Origin: Agromyces albus | GTDB taxonomy: Bacteria > Actinomycetota > Actinomycetes > Actinomycetales > Microbacteriaceae | Direction of reading: 5' to 3' | Length of the DNA: 64,000 nucleotides | NCBI RefSeq assembly: GCF_030815405.1 | Contig: NZ_JAUSWX010000001.1 | Span: forward strand, 124,001 to 188,000 | Shown here: one piece after another, positions 34,060 through 43,069 of the stretch | How positions within the stretch are numbered: position 1 is the first letter of the stretch | Layout of the letters: every line of letters starts with the position of its first letter | Position numbers and translations under genes: made by a program | The notes under the pieces: generated by a model | What the model saw: only the letters and a program-made list of their open reading frames with translations | What the model was told of the DNA's origin: nothing | Database searches by the model: none

Positions 34060-35117
34060 GCACCGAGACCAAGACGACCGAGCCCACCATGACCGATCCG
34101 ATCGTCGACGTGCACGCGCACCTGTTGCTCCCCGCGCTGCAGCAGGCGGTCTCCGCGCGCGACCCCGAGGGCTTCGCTGCCGCGCAGGCGCTCGAGGCTC
34201 GCCGCAATGGCCCGGAGAGCCTCGCGCAGTCGGGGCGCATGATCGGCGAGCGGATGCCGCTGCTCACGTCGCTCGACGCCCGCCTCGCCGAGATGGACCG
34301 GCAGGGCGTCGACGTGCAGCTGGTGTCGCCGTCGCCGTCGCACTACTACCCGTGGGCGGGGGAGGAGCTCGCGGCCTGGGCCTCGCATGAGGCGAACCGC
34401 GCCGTCGCCGAGCACGTCGCCGGCGCGCCCGAGCGACTGCTCGGGCTCGGACTCGTGCCGCTGCAGCATCCGCACCTCGTGGTTGCGGCACTCGAGGACG
34501 CCGTGGTCGCCAACGGACTCGCCGGCGTCGAGCTCTCGTCGTTCGCGGGCGACGTCGAGCTCTCCGACGAGCGCCTCGAGCCGTTCTGGACGCGCGCCGA
34601 AGAGCTCGACGCGATCGTGTTCCTGCACCCGTTCGGCTGCAGCCTCGACGAGCGACTCGACCGGTTCTACCTCTCGAACACCGTGGGCCAGCCGGTCGAG
34701 AACGCAGTCGCCCTCTCGCACCTCATCTTCTCGGGCGTGCTCGACCGGCATCCGAGGCTGCGGCTCGTCGCCGCGCATGGCGGTGGGTACCTGCCGACGT
34801 TCCTCGGTCGCTCCGACCACGCGTGGCAGGTGCGGCCCGAGGCGCACGGATGCCGCGAGCTCCCGTCGTCGTACCTGCGCCGCCTGCGCTTCGATTCCCT
34901 CGTGCACACCCCGGGCTCGCTCCGCGCCCTCGTTGAGGCCGCGGGCGCCGACCGCGTGCTGCTCGGCACCGACTACCCGTTCGACATGGGCGTCGACGAC
35001 CCGGTCGAGCGGGTGCGCGAGGTCGGACTCGCCGAGGCGGACGAGTACGCGATCCTCTCGGGGAACGCGACCGAGTTGTTCCGGGCGTTCTCGACGGCAC
35101 CGGAGCCCGCATCGTGA
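34056..35117 (+). CDS. Amidohydrolase 2 family protein (ACMSD/decarboxylase-like)
   Basis: 353 residues. Metal ligands: HxH in VDVHAHL, His in FLHPFG, His in VAAHGGGYLPTFLGR and Asp in LGTDYPFDMG. The layout matches aminocarboxymuconate-semialdehyde decarboxylase and related nonoxidative decarboxylases and hydrolases. In this cluster it could decarboxylate an aromatic acid or a ring-cleavage product. It overlaps the monooxygenase gene and the next FAA gene by 4 nt each. Confidence 0.86.
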   Translation: MSTETKTTEPTMTDPIVDVHAHLLLPALQQAVSARDPEGFAAAQALEARRNGPESLAQSGRMIGERMPLLTSLDARLAEMDRQGVDVQLVSPSPSHYYPWAGEELAAWASHEANRAVAEHVAGAPERLLGLGLVPLQHPHLVVAALEDAVVANGLAGVELSSFAGDVELSDERLEPFWTRAEELDAIVFLHPFGCSLDERLDRFYLSNTVGQPVENAVALSHLIFSGVLDRHPRLRLVAAHGGGYLPTFLGRSDHAWQVRPEAHGCRELPSSYLRRLRFDSLVHTPGSLRALVEAAGADRVLLGTDYPFDMGVDDPVERVREVGLAEADEYAILSGNATELFRAFSTAPEPAS

Positions 35118-36088
35118 GGATCGCCCGCTGGCGGTATGACGGCGCGATCGGCGAGGGCTTCGTCGTCGGTGACGACGCCGTGCCGTTCCCACGCGGCCTC
35201 ACCGTCGCCGACGTGCTCGCCGCCGGCCTCGCCGAGCTGCCCGCGCTCGCCGAGGAGACGGATGCCGCGGCATCCGTGCCCCTCGGCGACGTCACGCTGC
35301 TCGCCCCGCTCGTGCCTATGAGCGTGCGTGACTTCGTCGCGTTCGAGGAGCACGTCGAGGGCGTCACGGCGTCGATCGACGGCGCCAGCCGCGTCGTCGA
35401 CGAGTGGTACGAGTTCCCTACGTTCTACTTCACGAACCCGCACTCGATCGTCGCGACCGGTGACGAGGTGCGCCCGCCGGCGACCGGGCGCCTGGACTTC
35501 GAGCTCGAGGTGGGCGCCGTGATCGGCGGCGTCGCAGGCTCCGACGGTCGAGACTTGTCCCCTGACGAGGCCGCCGGTCACGTCTTCGGCTACACGATCT
35601 TCAACGACTGGTCGGCACGCGACATCCAGGGCCGCGAGATGAAGGTGCGCCTCGGGCCGGCTAAGGGCAAGGACTTCGCCACGACCCTCGGCCCCTGGAT
35701 CGTCACGGCCGACGAGTTCGCCGGGTTGCTCGACGACGAGGGCTTCCTGCCGATCGGCATGGAGGTCTTCGTGAACGGCGATCGCATCGGTCACGACCTG
35801 CTCTCGAACATGGGCTGGCCGTTCGGCGATCTCATCGCCTACGCCTCGCGGAACTCGCGCGTCGTGCCCGGCGACGTGCTCGGGTCGGGCACCGCGGGCA
35901 ACGGCGGATGCCTCGCCGAACTGTGGGGCCGAGCGGGCGAGCTCATCCCCCCGCCGCTCGCCGCGGGCGACGAGGTCGTCATGCGGGTCGAGGGCATCGG
36001 CGAGATCCGCAACACCGTCGGGCGTGCGGTCCACGTCCCCGAGATCCCCCCGGCGCGGCACCGCTCGCGGGCCCGCAGCCGAGGGTAG
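35114..36088 (+). CDS. Fumarylacetoacetate hydrolase (FAA) family protein
   Basis: 324 residues from GTG 35114. Shows RDFVAFEEHV, FYFTNPHSIVATGDEV, LDFELEVGAVIGG with the metal glutamates, IFNDWSARDIQGREMKV, GPAKGKDFATTLGPWIVT and SGTAGNGGCLAEL. These match full-length FAH-like hydrolases more closely than the gene at 30817 does. It probably cleaves a C-C bond in a diketo acid late in the pathway. Confidence 0.88.
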   Translation: MRIARWRYDGAIGEGFVVGDDAVPFPRGLTVADVLAAGLAELPALAEETDAAASVPLGDVTLLAPLVPMSVRDFVAFEEHVEGVTASIDGASRVVDEWYEFPTFYFTNPHSIVATGDEVRPPATGRLDFELEVGAVIGGVAGSDGRDLSPDEAAGHVFGYTIFNDWSARDIQGREMKVRLGPAKGKDFATTLGPWIVTADEFAGLLDDEGFLPIGMEVFVNGDRIGHDLLSNMGWPFGDLIAYASRNSRVVPGDVLGSGTAGNGGCLAELWGRAGELIPPPLAAGDEVVMRVEGIGEIRNTVGRAVHVPEIPPARHRSRARSRG

Positions 36089-36133
36089 CTCCACCCCGTA
36101 TCACCCCCATCACCCATCGATCGAGGAGTCTCA

Positions 36134-37372
36134 ATGTCGAACACCTCCGTCCAGGCCGCACCCGGCATCCGCCGGGCCGGCGTCATCCAGGCCGTGCTGC
36201 TGCTCGCGGGCAGCTGCATGCCAGTGCTCGGGTCGGTGCTCCTGACGCCGATCCTGCCCCAGCTCTCCGCGGAGTTCGCGGATGTTGCGGGGGCCGAAGT
36301 GCTCGTGCCCCTCGTGGTCGCGATCCCGGCCCTCATGATCGCGCTCTTCGCGCCGTTCGCGGGTCAGGTCGTCGACCGCCTGGGTCGCAAGAAGCTGCTG
36401 ATCGCGGCGATGTTCGTCTACTAGCTCGTCGGCATCGCGCCGATGTTCCTCGACACGCTGCCGGCGATCCTCGCCACCCGCGTCGGCGTCGGCATCACGG
36501 AGGCCGCGATCATGACGGTCTGCACCACGCTCATCGTCGACTACTGGCACGAGCAGCGGCGGCGCGCGAAGTACCTCGGCCTGCAGACCGTCGTGACGAC
36601 ACTCTCTGCCACCGCGTTCATCGCGATCGGCGGCGCGGTGGGCGCCGCGGGCTGGCGTACGCCCTTCTGGATCTATCTCGCCGCGGCGATCATCGCCGTG
36701 CCCATGATCGTCCTGCTCTGGGAACCGAACCGAGCGGATGCCATCGATGCGCACCTCCGGGCCGAGAAGGCGCGGATCCCGTGGCGCCGGCTCGCGCTGC
36801 CGCTCGTCGTCGGGCTCTTCGGCGGATTCACGTTCTACGTGCTCATCATCGAGGCCGGCTATCTCCTCGTCGGAGCAGGCGTCGCGCCGACGGACACGCC
36901 CACGATCGGGGGCATCGCCGCGGTCGCATCGCTCGCCACGGCCGCCGGAGCCTTCACCTTCTCGCGGATCGCCAAGGTCGGGCCGCGGTCGCTCCTGCCC
37001 GTCGCGTTCGGCCTGCAGGCCGCCGGAATGCTCATCATCTGGCTGATCGGCGGCGTTCCCGGCGTCGCGGCCGGGGCGATCGTGGGCGGCGCGGGTTCCG
37101 GCCTCCTGCTGCCGACGATGCTCACGTGGGCGCTCGCCTCGATCCGCTTCGACGAGCGCGGCCGCGCCACGGGACTGTGGACCTCGGCGTTCTTCTTCGG
37201 CCAATTCCTGACGCCGATCATCATGGGCGCGCTCACGGCCACGGTCGGCGGTTCTCTGCCCGTGGCGGTCGGCGCGGTCGGCATCGCGTGCGCGGTCGCG
37301 GCGATCCTGCTCGGTTTCGGGCTCCGGCGAGTCGCGGCGGCGAGCGTGGAGGAGATTCCCGTGGCGGCGTGA
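36134..37372 (+). pseudogene. MFS transporter gene with an in-frame TAG stop
   Basis: One continuous frame of 412 codons reads as a 12-segment major facilitator, with the motif A-like loop AGQVVDRLGRKKLL after segment 2. At 36422-36424 the frame is cut by TAG after FVY, and resumes as LVGIAPMFLDTLPAILATRVGVGITEAA, the expected third and fourth segments. ATG 36443 could in theory restart translation but would lack the first two segments. It is probably an importer for the aromatic substrate, now inactive unless the stop is a sequencing error or is read through. Confidence 0.84.
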
Positions 37373-37379
37373 CGTCCGC

Positions 37380-38312
37380 TCAGGCGGTCGCCTCGCCCAA
37401 GCCGGTCGTGGCCTCGGCCGCGAGGGTGCGCAACCACTCGTGCTCGGGGTCGCGTCGGTGCACCGGATGCCACCACATCGCGTTGTGGATCGGGATCGCG
37501 TCGAACGGCGGCTCGTACACCCGCACGCCGACCGTGTTGCGGGCGTACTCGGCGAGGCCCGCCTGCACGAGCCCCAGGCGGTCGGTGCCGGCGATGAACA
37601 TCGGCAGTGCGAGGAAGCTCTCGACCACCGCCTCGACCCGGGGTTCGATCCCGAGCTGCTGGATCTGCCGGGTCGCTGACGTGAACGCCGACCGTGACTG
37701 GTAGGTGAACACCCAGGGCAATCGAGCGACGTTCTCCAGCGTGACGACCTCGCCGATGGCCGGGTTGTCCTCGGCCGCGATGACGACCCAGCTGTCGGTC
37801 CAGAGGTCGGTGAACGGCAGGTCGGTCAGGAACCCGTGCGGCATCAGCAGTGCGTCGGCGCCGCGCAGCCGGTTGACGGCGTCCTCGACGATCTGCGGAT
37901 TGTGGAGCATGAATCGAAAGCGGACGCCGGGAGCACGTTCCGCCGCGAGTGACGCCAGACGGCGGCCCGTCGTCGAGAAGCTGTAGTCCGAGCCGAAGAT
38001 CGCGAACTCACGCGTCGACTGCCTCGGGTCCCACTCGGCTTGGCTCTCGAAGACCCGCCGCGCGGCATCCAGTGCCGCGGCGGTGTGTTCGGAGAGACGC
38101 GAGGCGAGCGGGGTGAGCTCGTAGCTGTTGCCGGTGCGCGCGAGGATCGGATCGTTGAAGTGCGTGCGCAGGCGGGCGAGCGAGGCGCTGAGCGCGGGCT
38201 GGCTCAGGTGGAGGCGATCGGCCGCGCGGGTCACGCTGCGCTCGGTGAGGAGGGCATCGAGCGAGACGAGCAGGTTGAGATCGAGCCGGGAGAGCGGGGG
38301 CTGGTCGGACAC
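37380..38312 (-). CDS. LysR-family transcriptional regulator
   Basis: 310 residues from GTG 38312 (GAAGGAA upstream). Winged helix: LDLNLLVSLDALLTERSVTRAADRLHLSQPALSASLARLR (residues 9-48), followed by a NodD/PcpR-like effector domain (REFAIFGSDYSFSTTGRRL). Convergent with the MFS gene, 7 nt apart, at the end of the aromatic cluster, which it probably activates in response to a ring compound. Confidence 0.9.
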   Translation of the reverse strand: MSDQPPLSRLDLNLLVSLDALLTERSVTRAADRLHLSQPALSASLARLRTHFNDPILARTGNSYELTPLASRLSEHTAAALDAARRVFESQAEWDPRQSTREFAIFGSDYSFSTTGRRLASLAAERAPGVRFRFMLHNPQIVEDAVNRLRGADALLMPHGFLTDLPFTDLWTDSWVVIAAEDNPAIGEVVTLENVARLPWVFTYQSRSAFTSATRQIQQLGIEPRVEAVVESFLALPMFIAGTDRLGLVQAGLAEYARNTVGVRVYEPPFDAIPIHNAMWWHPVHRRDPEHEWLRTLAAEATTGLGEATA

Positions 38313-38441
38313 GTCGTTGTGTTCCTTCGGTCGTCTGGGGGGTTTCCAGTCTATCAACGTCGTCGATCCCAACCCTAGGAGTATCGCATCGGCTGATGAT
38401 CGATCGCAGGCGCACCTGGTGACGCGGGCGGGCGTCGCGAG

Positions 38442-38870
38442 CTAACCCCTCCCATACTTGCCCGGGAGGAGCTCACTGATCGGGCGCTTCGTGTGCCGCC
38501 CATCGTCGTCGTGCATCAGCACGCTGGCATCGGGTGCGTAGTCGGAGATGAGCTCGCGGCACATTCCGCAGGGAGGCACCATGGTGATCCGCCCGTCGGT
38601 GTGATGGAAGACGGCGACGATCGTGTCGATGTCGGAACTGCCGTGCTCGCTCACCGCGCGACCGAGCGCCACGGCTTCTGCGCAGACGGCGATCCGGCCG
38701 ACGTACGCCTCGAGGTGCACTCCTGAGACGACCGTTCCATCGCGGAGCCGCAAGGCTGCGCCCACCTCGTGCCAGTCGGGGACGAATCGTGAGGCGATCG
38801 CGAGCTTCGCGGCCGCAATCAGCGTTTCGTCCTCACGGGAGAGGTCGCTCGGTTCGCTCGCTGTCGTCAT
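38442..38870 (-). CDS. Cytidine deaminase-like protein (blasticidin-S deaminase-like)
   Basis: 142 residues. The zinc site is C-A-E in CAEAVALGRAV and PCGMCRELI, the standard CDA arrangement. VHLEAYVGRIAVCAEA is closer to blasticidin-S-deaminase-like members than to housekeeping Cdd, which usually has NVENASY there. It would deaminate a nucleoside or nucleoside-like compound. Divergent from the small unknown gene at 39028. Confidence 0.82.
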   Translation of the reverse strand: MTTASEPSDLSREDETLIAAAKLAIASRFVPDWHEVGAALRLRDGTVVSGVHLEAYVGRIAVCAEAVALGRAVSEHGSSDIDTIVAVFHHTDGRITMVPPCGMCRELISDYAPDASVLMHDDDGRHTKRPISELLPGKYGRG

Positions 38871-39027
38871 CGTGTCCGCCCTTCGTCGCGACGCGCAGTC
38901 TCGACCTTCTCGCGCGATCTGTCAAGCACTAGGGGTGGCCGAAACGGGGTGCTACCGTCGCCTGCATCGGCTCCCCTGGACCCTGGGAACCCGCGAGCCC
39001 GAACCCGCTCGAACCCAGGGGAACATC

Positions 39028-39387
39028 ATGGAACGAATTCACTACGGAAGCCACGTCTTCCACACTGGAACCGAGATCGCCGGCGCAGTGCTCGACTATG
39101 CCGGACTGCTTGCCGCCGCCGGCAGGTTCGCGACGATCGACATGCCGATCGTCGACGTCGACGGCGGGCCGTCGCGAGCCAGGCTGCTCCTCGGCCCGTC
39201 GATGCCGATCGCGAGCGAGTCGATGCCCGACGTGGGGGCGGAGTTCCGCGATGAGGGCGCTCTGGAGGCCCTCCGCGGCGCCGCCCGGCAGCTGTCGCCT
39301 CCGACGATGCGGGCGGCGGCTCCTGCGTCGATTGATCGTCGGAAGTCGTCGATGATCGACGACTGGCTTGAGCTCGAAGCGTACTGA
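39028..39387 (+). CDS. Small protein of unknown function
   Basis: 119 residues from ATG 39028, preceded by AGGGGAA. I do not recognise a family. The N-terminus (ERIHYGSHVFHTGTEIAGAVLDYAGLLAAAG) is followed by a beta-rich stretch (FATIDMPIVDVDGGPSRARLLLGPSMPI) and an acidic end. Soluble, no signal or membrane segment. Its stop codon lies in the first unit of a 29-nt tandem repeat. The coding pattern (G/C third positions, ribosome site) supports a real gene. Confidence 0.6.
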   Translation: MERIHYGSHVFHTGTEIAGAVLDYAGLLAAAGRFATIDMPIVDVDGGPSRARLLLGPSMPIASESMPDVGAEFRDEGALEALRGAARQLSPPTMRAAAPASIDRRKSSMIDDWLELEAY

Positions 39388-39443
39388 TCGGCACCGATCG
39401 GCTCGACGCCGTCAGATCGGCACCGATCAGCTCGACGCCGTCA
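39386..39443. repeat. 29-nt tandem duplication between convergent genes
   Basis: Units 39386-39414 and 39415-39443 differ by one base. Each unit carries GATCGGCACCGATC, a 6-bp inverted repeat with a 2-nt loop. The stop codon of the plus gene begins one base before unit 1 (39385-39387) and the minus gene's stop is the last three bases of unit 2. It may act as a bidirectional terminator. Confidence 0.8.
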
Positions 39444-40154
39444 GAAGATGACGGTGCGGTCGACCAGCTGCCGCGCCACCAGGGCGAGCGGCAGCTGGTT
39501 CGACCGTGCGTGGCTGCGCAGCAACGTGAACGCCTCGTCCATCGACACTCCGTGCGTGTACGCGAGGATGCCCTTCGCCTGCTCGATCGTGACTCGCGAG
39601 TTCAGTGCGTGCTGCAGCTGTTCGCGAGCTGCGTCGCTCGCCCTGAGCGTGCGCTCGTGAAGGATGCCGATGGTCGCGACATCCGCGAGCGCCCTGGCGG
39701 CACGGAGGTCGCGGTCGCTCAGGATGCCTCCTCCGTTCTCGAAGAGATTGAGCGCGCCGATCGTGGTCTCGCGCAGTCGAAGCGGAACCGCGTGCACCGC
39801 GGTGAATCCCTCCTTTCGGGCCGCCGTGCGGAACGGCTCCCACTCGGACGGACCCTGCTCGATGTCGGTGATGGAGATGACCGTGCCGGTGCGGAAGCTC
39901 TCGATGCAGGGCCCCGCCTCGGCGCTCAGTTGCATCGCCTCGACGAGCCGGCTCTCCTCGCTCGTCGACACGAGCACCTCGAGGTCGCCGGCGCCATCGG
40001 CGAGGAGCAGCCCGGCCGCTGCGATCTCGAATGTCGAGACACACGTGTCGACGAGCGTCTGGAGCAGGTCGACGACGTCGTAGTCGTCGATGAGGGTGTC
40101 GGCGAGGGTGGTGAACACGTCGACGAGTCGTTCCTCGCGCGTGAGCTCGCTCAT
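39441..40154 (-). CDS. GAF-ANTAR regulator (RNA-binding antiterminator type)
   Basis: 237 residues. GAF sensor at about 20-160 (STFEIAAAGLLLADGAGDLEVLVSTSEESRLVE; AVHAVPLRLRETTIGALNLF) and C-terminal ANTAR helices at about 175-230 (LQHALNSRVTIEQAKGILAYTHGVSMDEAFTLLRSHAR). ANTAR domains bind paired RNA hairpins to allow transcription through terminators. ATG 40154 overlaps the stop of the second GAF-ANTAR gene, so the two are coexpressed. Confidence 0.88.
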   Translation of the reverse strand: MSELTREERLVDVFTTLADTLIDDYDVVDLLQTLVDTCVSTFEIAAAGLLLADGAGDLEVLVSTSEESRLVEAMQLSAEAGPCIESFRTGTVISITDIEQGPSEWEPFRTAARKEGFTAVHAVPLRLRETTIGALNLFENGGGILSDRDLRAARALADVATIGILHERTLRASDAAREQLQHALNSRVTIEQAKGILAYTHGVSMDEAFTLLRSHARSNQLPLALVARQLVDRTVIF

Positions 40155-40855
40155 CGTTCCACCTCGATCGAGTTGTCGGTGAGTTCGAAGGTGAGACGGC
40201 TTTGGATGAGGTCTTCGGCGATCTCGTGCATCGAACGGCCCTGTGAGAACGCCTGGCCCTGGATCAGGAGGTGGGCGTCTTCAGCGGAGATGCCCAATTG
40301 GGCGATGACGAACCCCGTGGCCTGATGGATGATGCGGCGCGAGTTGGGGGCGTTGTCCTCTGAATCGGTCACGCCTGACTCGCGCAGAGCGCGTCGCAGC
40401 ACGTGCCGGCTCACGATCGAGGCGAAGACCTCGGTGCGCTTCGCATCCCGCGATCCGAGTTCCATGGGTTGCACGGCGTACAGGTCGAGCGCGCCGATGC
40501 GCAGGGGGCCGATGATGAGCGGAAATGCGAACAGCGAGCGAATCGGTTGTGCAGACAGGGCCTCGGAGAATGCCGGCCAGCGAGCCATCGTGGACCTGAA
40601 GTCGGGATGGAGCGCCGGCAACCCGGTCGCGAGCGCGTCCCAGCAGGGGCCCTCGCCGAGGTCGAACTGCACCTCGTCGATTCGGGCGGCAATGGAGTCA
40701 CTCGCAGTGACCGTCTCCGACCCGAGGAAATCGCCGAGGGTGGAGATGGCCGCGCCCGTGACCGGGATGACGTCGAGGATCGGCAGGGTCAGCGACGAGC
40801 TGTCGCCGTCCATCTGCGACAGGGCGTCTGCTGCGGCGGCGAAGCGATCAGCCAT
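40151..40855 (-). CDS. GAF-ANTAR regulator, second copy
   Basis: 234 residues from ATG 40855; a GTG at 40864 would add three residues. GAF part includes the WDALATGLPALHPDFRSTMARWPAFSEAL region and LFAFPLIIGPLRIGALDLY; ANTAR helices follow (IIHQATGFVIAQLGISAEDAHLLIQGQAFSQGRSMHEIAEDLI). It is the upstream partner of a tandem pair. The two proteins differ enough to sense different signals. Confidence 0.86.
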   Translation of the reverse strand: MADRFAAAADALSQMDGDSSSLTLPILDVIPVTGAAISTLGDFLGSETVTASDSIAARIDEVQFDLGEGPCWDALATGLPALHPDFRSTMARWPAFSEALSAQPIRSLFAFPLIIGPLRIGALDLYAVQPMELGSRDAKRTEVFASIVSRHVLRRALRESGVTDSEDNAPNSRRIIHQATGFVIAQLGISAEDAHLLIQGQAFSQGRSMHEIAEDLIQSRLTFELTDNSIEVER

Positions 40856-40991
40856 GATCGCCACCGAACCCGGTCTCGGTGATGCGCGAGGACGTGGTCA
40901 CGTCGCGATCGTCCATACGGAAGACGTTACTCCGCGGATCGGCGGGGAAACCGGCAGGTTGCCGCGAATTCCCGGTGCGACGCGGGTGGAC

Positions 40992-42128
40992 TCAGACGAA
41001 CGCGAGGGAACCGTCGGGGCGGAGCGGGACGCGACGATCCCAGCGGACGTAGTCGTCGGTGGCCAGTGCTTCCTCATCGATGTCGACACCCCAGCCTGGG
41101 CGATCGGGTCGCAGGTCGAGATGACCATCGACGGGCACGTACGGGTCGGGGCACCAACTGGTCGGGTCGGGCTTGTACTCGAGCAGGGCGAAGTTGCTGC
41201 ACGCGGCTGCGAAGTGCACGTTGTGCGCGGTCGCCAAGGGGCCCATCGGATTGTGCGGCGAGACCGTGACGAAGTGCGCCTCGGCGATCGTCGCGATCCT
41301 GCGCATCTGGGAGAGCCCTCCGACGACGCAGATGTCGGGTTGCACGATGTCGGCTCCGCCGGCGGCAAGGAGCGCCAGGAACTCGTTCGGCGAATAGAGG
41401 CTCTCGCCGGTGGCGAGCGGCACCGTCAACTCCGAGCGCAGGCGCGACCATGCGGGAATGTGCTCGGGGCGGATCGGCTCCTCGATGAACAGCGGCTCCC
41501 AAGGCGCGAGGGCGTTTCCGAGCTGAACCGCCTTGATCGGCTCGAAGATCTTCGCGTGCGCGTCGAACGCGAAGTCCCATGCGTTGTTGCAGGTCTCGCG
41601 GATGGCGCGGAAGTAGTCGGCCGACTCCCTCACCACGTCGCCCCAGCGCCGGTCGTGGAGGTCGCCGCGATACGGGTGCAACTTGAACGCCGTGAAGCCG
41701 TTCGACTCATGGAGCTCGTCGGTGAGGTCGCGGCACTCCACGGGATCAGGCGCTGCGTACAGCCCGCAGTAAAGAGGAACGCGGTCACGTACGGCACCGC
41801 CGAGCAACGCGTAGACGGGGACGCCGAGCGCCTTCGCCGAAATATCCCAGAGGGCGTGGTCGATCGCGGCGATCGCCGCCAGTCCGATCGCGCCCTGAGG
41901 GAAGCGCATCGTGCGCAACAGCAGCTGGTTCAGGTATTCGACGCGCGTCGGATCCTTGCCCACGAGGAAGTCGAAGAGGTAGTCGAGGTAGGGGACCAGG
42001 GCGTGGTCGGGGCCATGGTTGTACGCCTCGCCCCATCCGTCGATCCCCTCGTCGGTGCGCACCCGCACGAGGAGACGCGGCCGGTCGCCGACGCGCTGCA
42101 TGTAGGTGGAGAGCCCGACGATCCTCAT
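40992..42128 (-). CDS. Enolase-superfamily sugar-acid dehydratase, D-galactonate dehydratase-like
   Basis: 378 residues from ATG 42128. The full acid-sugar dehydratase machinery is visible: Lys149 (FKLHP), Asp189 and His191 (FDAHAK), Glu217 (IEEP), Glu242 (TGES), Asp265 (QPDICVVGG) and His292 (SPHNPMGP). The DAH and SPHNPMGP pattern matches D-galactonate/gluconate/mannonate-type enzymes. Product would be a 2-keto-3-deoxy acid, passed to the DHDPS-family enzyme encoded just upstream (ATGA overlap). Confidence 0.87.
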   Translation of the reverse strand: MRIVGLSTYMQRVGDRPRLLVRVRTDEGIDGWGEAYNHGPDHALVPYLDYLFDFLVGKDPTRVEYLNQLLLRTMRFPQGAIGLAAIAAIDHALWDISAKALGVPVYALLGGAVRDRVPLYCGLYAAPDPVECRDLTDELHESNGFTAFKLHPYRGDLHDRRWGDVVRESADYFRAIRETCNNAWDFAFDAHAKIFEPIKAVQLGNALAPWEPLFIEEPIRPEHIPAWSRLRSELTVPLATGESLYSPNEFLALLAAGGADIVQPDICVVGGLSQMRRIATIAEAHFVTVSPHNPMGPLATAHNVHFAAACSNFALLEYKPDPTSWCPDPYVPVDGHLDLRPDRPGWGVDIDEEALATDDYVRWDRRVPLRPDGSLAFV

Positions 42129-43069
42129 GCGGGCATCGGCTCCGTCAGCCGCGGGGTTCCGCAGTCGAGATCGAACTCGGTGCCCCAATCGACGAGGATG
42201 CCCGCAACCTCGGTTCGACCGTCGGCATCCAGTTCACTGCTGGGCGCCCGCACCTCTCTGGAGCAGAGCCCGAGCTGGTACAGCGCTTCTTTGATGACGC
42301 TGACATTGTTGGCCGAGGTGTGCTCGGCGCGAAGCTGCTCGAATCGGTCGATCCGCCCGCTCAACTGCGCTGCGCGAACGAGGTCGCCGCGTTTCAGGCT
42401 GGCGAGCAGTTCGAGCGACAGGCCGGGATTCACGTTCACGAGTCCGGACGTGAAGCCGACCGCACCATGCACCGCGTACGAGAGCGCGTACGGCTCGGCG
42501 AGGCCGGCGATCCACGTGAGCTCGTCGGCGCCGGTCGCCTGGCGAATGCGGGCGAAGGCGACGGCATCGGGCACGGCGTACTTGACGCCGACGAGATTGG
42601 GTGCCCGGTCGAGCAGTTCGCGCAACATGTCGGCCGTGACCCAGGTATTGCGGACGTAGAGAACCATGCCCATGTGACGGAGCGCCGCGGCGATGGTCGC
42701 GTGATAATCGACCCAACCTGCCTTCGAGACATACGGATGCACCGGCTGGTGGATCATGGCGAACTCGGCCCCGTGCTCGGCTGCGACGGTGCCCTCCGCG
42801 ATCGCCGTCGGGATGTCGTGGCCGATGCCGGCGACGATCGCGGTACTCGCGCCCAGCACGTCGCCGGTTGCGCGAAGAAGGTCGCGCCGCTCTTCGGGGG
42901 TCAGCGCGTAGAACTCGCTCGTGTTGCCGTTGGGCGTGACCACGTGAACTCCGGCGTCGACGATCCTGCGCAGGATCACCCCGTATCGATCGAGGTCGAC
43001 GTCGCCTCGGGAGAAGGGAGTGACCGGTATCGCGACGACGTCGGCGAGCACCGACGCGGTGCCGGTCAT
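42125..43069 (-). CDS. Dihydrodipicolinate synthase/N-acetylneuraminate lyase family protein (2-keto-3-deoxy acid dehydratase or aldolase)
   Basis: 314 residues. Schiff-base Lys163 (VGVKYAVPD), Tyr138 (VLYVRNTW) and NGNTSEFYALTPEER, the carboxylate-binding loop. Family members either cleave 2-keto-3-deoxy acids or dehydrate (and decarboxylate) them to 2-oxoglutarate semialdehyde. A 2-oxoglutarate semialdehyde dehydrogenase in the divergent operon favours the dehydratase role. Overlaps neighbours on both sides by 4 nt. Confidence 0.87.
   Translation of the reverse strand: MTGTASVLADVVAIPVTPFSRGDVDLDRYGVILRRIVDAGVHVVTPNGNTSEFYALTPEERRDLLRATGDVLGASTAIVAGIGHDIPTAIAEGTVAAEHGAEFAMIHQPVHPYVSKAGWVDYHATIAAALRHMGMVLYVRNTWVTADMLRELLDRAPNLVGVKYAVPDAVAFARIRQATGADELTWIAGLAEPYALSYAVHGAVGFTSGLVNVNPGLSLELLASLKRGDLVRAAQLSGRIDRFEQLRAEHTSANNVSVIKEALYQLGLCSREVRAPSSELDADGRTEVAGILVDWGTEFDLDCGTPRLTEPMPA

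Noticed and set aside
36443..37372. The second half of the MFS gene as a separate small transporter starting at ATG 36443
   Set aside because: It continues the same frame directly after the TAG, lacks the first two membrane segments and has no ribosome site, so one interrupted gene is the better reading.
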